A DNA stretch of 64,000 nucleotides. It comes from Heliocidaris tuberculata (taxonomy: Eukaryota > Echinodermata > Echinoidea > Camarodonta > Echinometridae). The notes beneath the pieces were generated by a model, which worked only from the letters and a program-made list of their open reading frames with translations, had not been told where the DNA came from and searched no databases. Below are positions 24,201 through 52,417 of the stretch, one piece after another. A program made the position numbers and the translations under genes. Position 1 is the first letter of the stretch; each line of letters begins with the position of its first letter. The stretch is taken from positions 42,591,209 through 42,655,208 of the forward strand of contig CM046838.1 of assembly GCA_025618425.1 (NCBI GenBank), in the 5' to 3' direction.

Positions 24201-24739
24201 ATTAGATACCTACTTAGGGCGAAAATATGTGGCAAAAAAATGCAGCGAAAGGGGGAAATCGACTATAAGGAGAAATATGCATTTCTCCTTTACGTTTTGA
24301 ACTAGACTTTCTGACCTTGCCTGCCATATCACAACCTGTAACTTCGCTGTCACAATGCTATAATGAGCGTCCACCGATATAGGGACCATTCCATTTTTTT
24401 TAAAATGTAGGGTAGCCTTATGCATGCATCTCAAATTTCAGGGTTCATATTGTGCCATGGGTAAAATATGTGCTGTTTGAGGAAATGTCCTTTATCATAT
24501 CCTTTATTATGTATAAACAGGTTTACATAAATTTTCTCCTTTGCTATGCATTTTTTACCATTTCCCCTTTTAGGGCGAATTAGTGGTATATATATATATA
24601 TATATATAGCGCCTCATACATCTATGTCTTTAAGATACAGATACATCATTACCCTGGTAATCGGATTCAGGCTTGCCCGCACACAACGTATGCACCTTCT
24701 CCACTAAACTTGGGAGCATTCCAGCCAGGCGCCTTTTAA

Positions 24740-25146
24740 CCCTTTCAAGACAATTGACCACATTTTGTGGTTTGGCCCAATAACTTTTGATTTAGAGCCT
24801 TAAAAAATATACCAGATGCATGAGTAGAAAGAGTAAAAAATTCTGCACATACTGTGTCCATTTTTGTTGCATGATCATATTGCGTTTGATGCCAGGAATT
24901 TTAAAAAGGAGAATAAGATTGAACATCCTTAAATTGGCAACACATTAAGAGATTCAAAATCATTGTTTTTTGTCCAAATTGGCAACTTTTTCAACTTTTC
25001 GACAAAGTTCCTAACCATGTATATTATTTTCAAGACATTACATCTTATTAGAACCACGTAGCACTAAAAGAAAAATATTATTGTTGCCAATTTGCAGAAC
25101 AAAATGTGATCAATTGAGCTCTTAAATAATTCCTGTCCTGAAAGGG
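24740..25146. mobile_element. piggyBac-like MITE, copy 2
   Basis: TTAA on both sides (24736-24739, 25147-25150), ends CCCTTTCAAGACAATTGACC and TGTCCTGAAAGGG, collinear with copy 1. Confidence 0.88.
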
Positions 25147-25150
25147 TTAA

Positions 25151-25345
25151 GAGACGCTCACAATGCTGAACAAACCACAATAACTTTTGCATCCTACCAG
25201 GTACCCATTGAACACCTGGGTGGAGAGAAGCAATGCAGATAAAATTTCTTGTTTAAGTGCGGGGATCGAACTAACGACCTTCGCCTCTCTTCTCAAGTGT
25301 TTAAACCACTCAACCATCACATTACCTCTCTCATACTGCATAGAA
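25151..25345 (-). mobile_element. tRNA-derived SINE, antisense
   Basis: On the minus strand a tRNA-like head has GGTTGAGTGGTTTAA (A-box-like) and GTTCGATCC (B box), followed by the body CACCCAGGTGTTCAATGGGT shared with SINEs at 27062, 29128 and 33952. Confidence 0.65.
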
Positions 25346-25938
25346 ATTAATACATATATTTTAGTGTGTTTTATACCTTGCAGTTGCTCGACACTGCAAA
25401 AGATTTATACCACTCTCAGGTACCTGTGCATACAAATATTTGGCAAATTTTGGAGTGTAAGAAAAATTTTTCAACCCATGGGCTTGAATTAAGGGTGATA
25501 ATTAAAATCTAGACCATGAATTAAACCAAATAACTATGGACTGCCATAAGGATTAAAATTAACAATGATAAAAGAATCAAAATACAAGGGGGGAAACAAA
25601 TTCTTTGTTTGCCCTAATTTTTCAAAAAACAAAAATAAATGTTTTTCTTTACCTTTATTTTGCAAAAAAAGAAAGAACATTTTTTTTTCTTTGCCCATAC
25701 CTTACAAAAAACAAAGCACAAATCTTTTTCTTTGCTGTTACTTTCCAAAAACAAAGAACAAGTCTATCTTGTTCACCTTTAATATGTTATACAGCCTTTT
25801 AGGCAACCCATATAACCAATTGGTGGATTAAACCATGAATTAGGTTTAACACCTTTGTAAATCTGGGCAACAGAGTATTGCAAACATTGACAAGTCTCCT
25901 TGCACAACAGTTACCACGTCTTCAAGTAATGAAGCACT
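25346..25938 (-). other. Probable TRIM23 3' UTR
   Basis: Sequence downstream of the TRIM23 stop. Candidate polyadenylation signals are ATTAAA near 25778-25783 and AATAAA at 25654-25659 (minus strand). From about 25600 to 25770 there are about four diverged copies of a 55-60 bp unit containing TTTGCC and CAAAAAACAAA. The true cleavage site is not determined. Confidence 0.4.
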
Positions 25939-42398
<16,460 letters not shown>

Positions 42399-42577
42399 TC
42401 TGTACCTGGGATGTATCAAATTTAGCTTGGATACAGTTTAACCTTTGCAATTGTCTACTTTTCCTCCATTAATCATCACTTCGACCGGTCTAAGAAAAAT
42501 GTCCAATGAAGAAAGTCAATATTTACATTATCATTGTCAGTGTTTTCATCGCAGATGGCGCTAGAGCAGAAAGCAAA
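42399..42577. promoter_or_regulatory. Shared divergent promoter of TRIM23 and TRAPPC13
   Basis: Only 179 bp separate the two start codons, so both 5' UTRs and the core promoters must lie here or overlap. A CCAAT box (42503-42507, plus strand) is 71 bp from the TRAPPC13 ATG. ATGGCGC at 42555 resembles a YY1 element. No TATA box in a plausible position. Confidence 0.75.
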
Positions 42578-42590
42578 ATGGATGTTGTGA
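42555..42590 (+). other. Short upstream ORF overlapping the TRAPPC13 start
   Basis: ATG at 42555 opens an 11-codon frame ([11 protein letters not shown]) that ends with TGA at 42590, overlapping the main ATG at 42578 in another frame. It matters only if transcription starts upstream of 42555. Confidence 0.5.
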
Positions 42591-42620
42591 GAGAAAAAGA
42601 GCAGCTGTTGTCAATAAAAG
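42578..42620 (+). CDS. TRAPPC13: TRAPPC13 exon 1
   Basis: [14 protein letters not shown] plus one base, A at -3 and G at +4, donor GTATAC. The human first exon ends at the same point before VMRLTKP. Confidence 0.92.
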
Positions 42621-45600
42621 GTATACAAATCTTTTTAAGCATGTTTGGGGGGATTTAATTATTACGTAAGAAAATATTTAGTGAATTTTTTGTGTTGTAA
42701 TTTGGTCTTAAAACGCTCTTTCATGTATTTCATTTAGAAATAAGTAGGCGTGTCAGTTCTTCCCTTTGATAATACAAGGCCCCACATATTGATATTTGTG
42801 TTTGCTAACAATGTTTAATTTGTTTAACCTGGCATTTTGTGGCAATTTATTTTATGCAAAGTATGTCGTGCCTGTCTTTCGCTTGAACAAGAAGAAGCAA
42901 AAGGGAATCAATATTTAAGACTTCAAGAAGGAATTGTTAGTCAGTTCTCTCGATCTTGAAGAAAAAAAAAGACTTTGTCTTCAAAAATGTTTTTATAGAA
43001 ATCTAATCCACTCATAGTATCATAGCGTCTTAAGTTTTAACTATACTTCGTGTGTAGACTCTAGGCAGTCATACACCTCAACACTCTCAAAACACGACTG
43101 CATAAAAGTCACCAACATTCACTCAAAATCGGGCAATCGGCATTTAATTTAAAAAAACCAACATCAACATATCCATGAAATACAATATAAATTCAACTCA
43201 CCGATGTTGGAAAAGATAATTCCAAAAATGAGATCCGTAATTTACTGTCACTTCTGGCGAAACAGGGTATCGCAAGTCATTGTGTACATTTCCTGATCGC
43301 TGCGAGCGCTGACATCTCCCCCCAAAATATTCGGTCGTTAAAAATTCGGTCCCTGTCGCGCACACGTAAAAGTCCGGATTTTCCGTGTGCGCCATTGTAG
43401 AGATCGATGTGCGCGCGTGATAGCGAGTTTCTTTGTGGACAAATTTTATTGGCCACGTTTATTCTAAAACATCGGCGGCATGAAAACAACATGCGATCGC
43501 AAAAAAAATTGGCGGGATTTCTTACGTTTTGGACATGATTTTGACTTTGAATTTTGCTGGAAATATCAGAAGCTCTTCTTAACAGCCATTTAAGGTAGGA
43601 GTGAGATTTTAAAGCACTGAATTTGAAAGGAAGTATTTGAAACATTTATTTTACTTTTTCCCCCATACCTTCAGTACATGCGATAGAAAATGACTAGTAT
43701 TTTTGCATTCGTCCCGCGTAGTGGTCAATATGACCACTATAGTATTACATGGTGTGATCTAATCTAACTTAGGGCGAGTTGGAGAAGAATTTCATGCGTA
43801 GGAGATAGAGGATGGGACTGAATAAGATTAGATCTTAGAAGAAGCAGAAGAAGAAGGAAGAGGAGAGAAGGAGATTAGAAGAAGAAGAAGAAGAAAAAGA
43901 AGAGGAAGAGGAAGAAGAGGAAAAGAGGAAGAGGAGGAGGAGGGAGAGGAGGAGAAAAAGAAGAAGAAAAAGAAAGAAAAAAAAAAAAGACAGGAGGAGA
44001 AGAAGAGGGTTAAGCTAGAAAGAATAATGAGGAGGAGGTGCCTGGGGGGAAAAGGGCTGGGGAGGAGGAAAAAGAATGGAAGAAAGTTGCTTTATACAGG
44101 AGATGATGTTTACTTATAAGTGACATTAATGAGGATGAATATAGAGTATCTATTGTGCTAAAAAGCAAAAAATTTATGTACCAAAAATTTGGAGAATTTT
44201 TACAGATATTGTTAAATGAATCGGAGATCTGTATGTATCTATACAAAGATTGAGACTAGATTATCAGTTGCTATTGTTATTATTTTTTGTGTGCCAAATC
44301 TGTTATTTTACTCACGTGCGTGTACATGATCTCATCAATACCATGCTAAGTTGCTAACTAAACTCATTGACCATTTTTATGCCTCAGCCCACCGAAGGTG
44401 GTGCCGGAGGCATTAGTATATGTTTTTGGGTTGTCCGTCCGTCTCTCCGTCCGTCCGTCCGTCCCGCTTTCTCATTCTAGCGATAACTCAAGAACCACAT
44501 GAGGTATGAACTTCAAACTTGGTGCTAGTATGTATCACCATAGGAAGACGATCTGATTAGATTTTGGGGTACGTAGGTCAAAGGTCAAGGTTACAGAGGC
44601 CAATTTCTGAAATTTCAGGTGTTAGCCTTGTTCTAGCGATAACTCAAGAACCATTTGAGGTATGAACTTCAAACGTAGGTCAAAGGTGACAGGTCATGGA
44701 GGTCATTATACAGGTGTATGTGAAATTCATGTTTTTTTACCTTTGTTATCACCATATCTCAACTATTTTGTATTCATGACTAGGAGGAGATAAAGTGATC
44801 AGACTTTTTGGGTTATAAGGTGTAAGGTCAAATGTCAAAGAGGTCAATTAACATGTAATTAGAGGCTTTTTATTCTGGTTATCACAATATTTCAAGAACA
44901 GTTTGAGCCACCAACTGAATTTAGGTGGAGGCATATAGGAGATGCAGTCGCATTCATCTTGTTTTCTTCATAATTTCATCCCAATTCTTTTTTTTTTTTT
45001 TCTTCTTCTTCTTTTTTTTTAATCATACAGTAATGAGGCTGACTAAGCCTTCATTTGTCTCCAACACTCCTATTCTTTGTGAGAGCAGAGATCTTCCTGG
45101 AAATGGTGAGTTTGTAATTTTGTTCATTTTATGTTTCTCTCTCTGATCATTGGGAGAGGAGAAAAACTCCTAAGAATGAGGTGCAAATTAAACAGAATCA
45201 TAGGAGATGAGGAGAAGAAGAAACTGATTGTAGAGCACCAGGAGTGTCAAGTCTGACAGACATGTGCGCTATACAAGAACCCACCTTTATCACCTTTTTT
45301 TCAGCTTAGTTTGCTTTTTGTACTCTTAATCTCTAGAATTGTATCATATTATAGAAGTTGCCTTTAAAATTTGGAACAAGATGGAATTTTCATACATCTT
45401 CATTTAGTCATGTCATCTTTTCTCTTATTTCTAGCATACTTCTAGCTTGGATTGAGAATTGTCATGTAGTAAAATTTATATATCCCTGTTTGATTTTTGC
45501 CCTTAAAGCTCATAGACAGTCTCGGAAGCAAAAATCATATCGGCAAGAAACTTATCTGAAATGGCCACATACTATTCTCCTTTTATCATAAGACACATGT

Positions 45601-48600
45601 ACGAGATTATTTAACATTCCATTCACGATTTTGAACAAATTTTAGTGTAAATATCTGTAAGAAACGCTTGGTAACGGCATTTCACTGCCTCACGCTAAGA
45701 CCATATCCACCCGAAGTTTCCCCGCACAATAAACCCAGCGCTTCGCACTATGTGTAGCGTATTCTACACACACAGCAATCCTCATGTAAGTAGTGTGTGT
45801 GTGTGTGTGGCCATTGTTTGAATTTACATCCCCTCTTTTTTGGGCCAGGGATTTTTATTACTTTTCACCTCTCATTCGATAAATATTTCACTTGAGGAGG
45901 TAAAAACTTCACAGCATCTTAGTTATGTTAGTACCCTGCTGTTTATTAAGTAAAATCAAAGAAATATCACGAAAAGTTTTTGAGGGCTTCCCAAAACTAT
46001 CTGTTATTTAACCTACATGTAGCACAAATCTTCTGCACATTTAGCATTCTTTTTGACATGTTATCCTATCAGTTGCACTCAAGTTAATCTAACTTGCTTT
46101 CATTGATTCACCTGCCCGTCTATTATTACAATGCTCATTGTGTGATTGTTTTTTTTGGTGTTTTTTTTCTTATTTTTGACTAGTATTATCTGAAAGCAAG
46201 CCGGCAGACTTCCATCCCAGTCTGGGAGCTGTGTCTGGTCTTCCTGGATTCACCATGGGGGAAATACTTACTCTTCCACAGAACTTTGGGTAAGGGGATT
46301 TTAACTCATTGCTTGCAGGATCCAGATGATCTCTCTATGAAGCCTATGGGGATAGGAGAATTCAGTAATAAAAAGGTTAAAACAATCAGAGAAATATTTT
46401 CATACTTTCACCTCATTATTTATCAAAACAAAAGTGTCATTGAATTTACAAACACATGTATTTAGTTCAGAAGTAGTCGATTTTGGTTGGGGGATGAGGA
46501 AGGGAGAGGGAGATGTGGTCCATGCATTATATATTGAAAACACATGTTAACATTTAATTTATCAGATGTTTTATATTTGATGATCATAACCACCAGCTCT
46601 GTATTACATTTAAGATTGAATTAGTCCTTCTCGTTTTTTTGTTTGTCCCTCTCTAACATTAAACTTACTGTATAGTGTTTATTTCCTCCACTTCTTTTGC
46701 AGGAGCATATATTTAGGTGAAACTTTCTCATGCTTTGTGAGTGTGCATAATGACAGCGTACAAACTACCCAGGTAACTATTGAAAATTATTTATTTATTA
46801 CAGCATGTACATGTCAGTGAGTTATTATCCAATTAATTTTACTAGCAAACTTATGACATTGAGAAGGAAAGAGAGAGAGAGAGAGAGAAGAGGGGGGGGG
46901 GGGGGGGGGGGGGAGAAAGCTAGCTTGGGTGTACAAATGATTTTCACAAATATTACAAATAATTTTCTTACAACCAGAATATAAAATGTATAATTAGAAA
47001 TGCATTTCCTACATAACTATTTTGATATACATGCACATGTTATATGATTAATTTATGATGAAAAGGTCATGTTACTTAATACTTGTTGGCGCAATGAGTT
47101 TTCATACTCTTAATGTAAAGTGATGTCAAATGATTTCAAATAAGATTTCAAAGAGAGGGGTAGTGAAAGCTCTCAGAGATCTCCCTGCTTTTATGAAATT
47201 TTTTTTTGGGGGGGGGAGGGGGTGTGGCATTATGGCCTTCCCATTGAAAACTTTGAATCGCTATGATTGTCTCTAGTCTCACCTCATTGCCGGATTGTTC
47301 CTGTTTTAAAGCCGCATAGTCGTAGGTTCTCATGGGGAATTTGACACCATTCATGTGTTTACCCTAAACGAGAGTGGACTTCACTTTTAATGACGGGCAG
47401 TTCTTATGTAATGCTTTGTTCCCTCTTCCTACTACAGTGTAAGGAAATACCATCATAAATCTCCCCAGCTCGTGTAATTCTATGGTGGGACAGGCCCATG
47501 GTCACACCTATCTCCCTGGTTTCTCTGGCTTCCTCCCTGGGAGACCTCACACATATTAATTGGTAATTCAACCAAAATCTGGTCAGCGAATAATGATACA
47601 ATGCTCATGGACAAGTTGGCAACTCAGTGGCTTTAAAGGTTCCCTTTTATGGAATTACAAAGGAACTTCAAATAGTAGACTTTTCTACTGTGAATCCAGA
47701 TCTGTCAACCATTTTGCCTGAATTCCATTCATTAATCTGTAAACTTGAAAATAAAAAATTAATTGGGAATGCCCCTATTTTTTTGGAAAATCGGTCTAGC
47801 GATCGATGACGTCATGTGACGTCACACGCAGAATGCTTGACTCCACGCAAACTGAAAGTGTGTGTGAGGGCTATTGAACTTCGTGTAGATCCTAGCTTCG
47901 ACTTCGTGCCATTACAGCCTTTCATTTTAGTTTTTTTTAAAAATCATATATCAACGATGGCATATTCTTCAGACAGCGAAGACACCTAATCGGGATCAGA
48001 TATATCTGATTTGGAGAACCAAGAAGAAAGAGGAATTAGGGGCACGGCCATATATGTTTGAACCAGACATGTCGGATTCTGGCCAAGATTCTGATCACGA
48101 CAGAGACGTCCCTGATTTCAATAACGGAGAAAATATAGACGGGAGACTTGGGAATAATAACTGGCAATTCCTTTTGATAATTAGATTACCGATTAAATGT
48201 TAATTTACGCATATCCACGAATTATGAATCTTGTTTGCGCTTGCAAAATGCCGCAGTCCTGATGAGGCTGAGCTGATAGCTGATCGAGGCAGTGAGCTCG
48301 ACGTGCGCTGGTGTACACGCCGTGCCGTTCGGTCGTTCGCCTGCTGACCCTGCCTGGGCTTGGGCAGGGTTTTTACTGGTGCATGGGGTGGTAGCATTTG
48401 TTTCTAGTAAATTCTAACATTGATATCCAGAAAACTCATAGCTCTCCTGTTATCTTGCTTGTTTTCATTGTGCTGCTATGAATAATAAGTACCGGTAAAC
48501 TAAGTTAGTGTAGGTACCGTGATAGTTGATCAATAGATATGATCAATAGATACCGTAGATCAAGTTTGATTTTGGGGATGGCATCTTGCTTCAAGGACGG

Positions 48601-51600
48601 CCTCTTCTTGATGCCAAACGCCGCATGCAGCCCCGTACTATTGAGGAGGTCCTCCGCACAAAAGTGCTCGGAACACACGACACTGCGGTCACTCGGCCCC
48701 TTTCAATGGGCGCGAGTTAGTTTCACTTTTGAGGTCCATTTTCTTCTAATATTTGGGTATTTGGGGAATAAATGTAGACTTACACCCTCCTTCGTGGTGT
48801 TGCTGCAACCTGCAACGACGCAGCGTTGCGGCATACTTCGCTTTAGAGGTGGTATACAACTGCAAGTTAGTTTGCACAGGGGTTTGCACGTGTGATGTAT
48901 ACAAGGTATTGCAATCAAGCACCGGCAATGTCGGTTTGTGACGTCAAACGTCAATCATGCTCGAAGAACAAGAATTCTGGGTTTAAAGGGGGGCGGAGCT
49001 TAGCAGACTCTTTTAGGCCTGAATACCTGGGGAAAATATTATTTTAAAAATATTTAGATACGTATTCATTGCAAACGGATGTCATTTTCCAATTAAGATG
49101 AGTATCATGTACAAAATACCAAGAATTAGAATTTCATAGAAGGGAACCTTTAAGCCTAGTGGAATGAGAGAATTCAGTAGTCCAATAAAAAGGTTAATAT
49201 CTGTTTGCCTATCTCTGTCTCTCTTTTTTTTTACTAGGACATCCATGTCAAGACTGATCTCCAGACCAGCTCTCAGAGACTGACCCTCTCTGGAGGATCG
49301 ACCCCACCCACCCCCAGCCTTGCACCAGGGGCATGCATTGACCAGGTCATCCATCATGAGGTCAAGGAATTAGGCACTCACATGTGAGTTATCCCTCTGC
49401 CTGATTCTTTCTTATTAGATAGAATCAGGGGCGTTGCTTATTGCTAAAAGGGTAGGGGTGATCCCCATTCACCCCCCCCCCCCCGCCCCCTCCCATTAAA
49501 AATCTTCTGTTGTCATATACAAATGTTTATAGGCCGTAAGCAAATTGGCAAATATTGGTGACCTTTTTAAAAAAAAACATTCTTATTGGAACATTCTTTT
49601 TTAAGAAATGTCAGCAAATTTGAAATCCTGCAAATTGGTGTTTTATACTTAAATCTGCAAATTTGAAATTACATGTATGAGGACCTCTTTTAAGGACTAA
49701 ATATGAAATGTTTTACTAGAGCTATTATATATTTCCTTTGTACATGTATGTGCTTGTGTAATATTTGAAATAGTTCTTCATGATATTATTTTTGTCCTTT
49801 ATATTCCTACACTTCTGCCAAGTATCTCAATATTAATCAGCTCACTTAAATTTCAATTCATTTCTGAATAATCATACAAATGCCCACCCCCACCCACACC
49901 TTGTAAGCTGATAATGAATTTTCTGCTTTTTTATCTATGACTATTTTCCGCATAGATTGGTGTGTGCTGTGAGCTATACTTCACCAACTGGGGAGACGTT
50001 GAGTTTCAGAAAATTCTACAAGTTTCAGGTGATTGTTTGTTAGGTTTAATACTATACTACCCTATCAGTTTTTTTTCACAATATTTTCTGACAACTTTTG
50101 AGGATTGTATTATTGTATTTGTTGTGTGTCAGATAGATTTAGCTTGAGTGATAATGCCAAGTTGTGTAAGTAATAGATTGCATTTTTATAGTGACCCAAA
50201 TGAAAATGGTAAGACATGTTGGATGTCATCGAATGGTTTAACGGAGGAAAGTCAATAAAATGTATGCATGAATATTTAAAGAATACGTTTAGTACTTATC
50301 AAGATATGTGACCAGGCACCACAAAACCACCAAAAAGTCGCACTGTGTGATTTTCAGTTAGAGCTCAATCATTGTGTTTTGGGTTGGCATGGTCAAATTT
50401 TAGTTTTGGGTATTTCCTGAAAGAGTGTACTTTTTTCTAAGTAATCTAAAAATTTGGAGGCACCAAACAGTCTGAAAGTGGTATTTTTTGACAGTTTTTT
50501 TTATTGAACTTATGTGTGTCTTCTCTGGATTTTGTTGTATTAATTTTCTTTTTTACGACCCTGAAAACATGTCTCATTTTGATCTCCCATAACTTTTAAA
50601 CGGAGTAAGTTCTTGCATTGATACTTGTGAACTATAATAGACAGGATATGCCTAATAATGTATGCCAAGTTTTAGGACAATATGATAATCCCTTCATAGA
50701 AATTTTCAATGAGTTCTAATCCTCCTTTTGTCACTTAGCACAACACCTTGCAAGTCAAAGTGCTTCAATAGACTGCACACTTTAAACCCTTATTTCTCAG
50801 AAGTAACATTCTGAGGGACTGTGCATTCTACTCTTTGTATAGTGAGTTAGGAACATCCAGTGCTAATGCATTATATATCATTTTAAAGTTTAGAATCTCC
50901 TCTTTCAGAATTAGACCTTAACTAAAAATTCATATCTGGTGACTTTTTGGTGGTTTTGTGGTGCCTGGTCACATATGAAAAATATATATATGAAGGACTC
51001 ACTTTTTTGTTGTTGACTTGTGATGACTTTATGTTTGTTTTTGTTAAGAACCGTTTCTTTTTCTACTGAATGCTTGTCTTTGAGTTGGGTTTTATTAATT
51101 CATATTTTGTACAGGTCTTGAAGCCCTTAGATGTGAAGACAAAATTTTACAATGCAGAGGTAAGTTAAGAAGATAAGATAATTCTGTCTTGTGAGTGTAG
51201 TAGGCTCCAAATCTTGCCTAAACTTTTACCATGTATGGATGAAAGCTAAGAGCTCCTTTTTCAGTAAATTTGAAATGGGTTCATGGGTTGTGCTGATTAA
51301 CTCTATAGCACAGTTTTTAATGCTTTAGAAAATGTTTTACATGTATTTTCTTTTAATATGCATTTCCATTAGGTTTCATTCCTGGTGATCTTGGACTTAC
51401 ATGTAGTATTCAACTGGATTTAGTTACAGTCAAAACATTAAGAACAAACTGTCCAAGGAAAACATTATACATGTTACATGTATATAAGCTTCAGAGCACA
51501 AAAATAATCAGCTCTCCATTAATCATATAACATTTTATATCATTACTTAACATGTTAAGATGAGTTTTAGCTATTACTCTCATATCATGACTATCAACTA

Positions 51601-52378
51601 TACCAATGAGGGAGAGTGTTTTCCTGGTTTCATGTCGTTTTTCCAAAGGTTCCTTTTCCCGAAGGTTTGTATTTCCGAAGGTTCGTTACTCCGACAGTTC
51701 GTAATTCCGAAAGTTCATAATTCCGAAAATGAAAAGGGGTTCATAGTTCCGAAAATGAAGTAGGGTTCGTAATTCCGAAAATGAGATAGGGTTCATAATT
51801 CTGAAAAGTTATGTAGGACTCTATTGCATTTTCAGAATTATGAACCTTCCGAATTATGAACCCTTTTTCATTTTTGGAATTATGAACCCTATTTCGTTTT
51901 CGGAATTATGAACCCCATTTCATTTTTGGAATTACGAACCCTATTTCATTTTGGGAATTACGAACCCCATTTAATTTTCGGAATTACGAACCCTATTTCC
52001 TTTTTGGAATTACGAACCTTCAGAATTATGAACCCTATTTCATTTTCGGAATTACGAACCTTCAGAATTATGAACCCTATTTCATTTTCAGAATTACAAA
52101 CCTTCGGAACAACAAACCTTCGGAGAAATGAATCAAATGTTCGGAATTATGAACCCAATTTCATTTTTGGAATTATGAACCCCCTTCTATGGGAAATTTG
52201 TGTTTCGGAATTACGAACCTTCGGAAAAATCGAGTACCCCCATTTCCCCCTCCCCCTTTTACCCTTCCATTTCTCTCTTCATGTTTTATTTTCTTCTTTT
52301 TACGCTTCTCTCAATGCAAGATCTCTTCATCTTTTCTTGATTATATCTCTTTCATTCACCCCTTTCCTTACTTTATTA

Positions 52379-52417
<39 letters not shown>

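Larger units (their letters stand above)
47637..49149. mobile_element. Kolobok-like element with THAP and ballast-like pseudogenes
   Basis: TTAA (47633-47636 and 49150-49153) flanks ends AGGTTCCCTTTTATGGAATT and AATTTCATAGAAGGGAACCT, an inverted pair of about 26 bp. Its 1.5 kb contain a THAP-domain frame on the minus strand and an acidic ballast-like frame on the plus strand, both broken. TTAA sites, AGG/CCT ends and a THAP domain are the hallmarks of the Kolobok superfamily. Three TGACGTCA sites lie just inside the ends (47807, 47817, 48939). It sits in TRAPPC13 intron 4. Confidence 0.72.
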
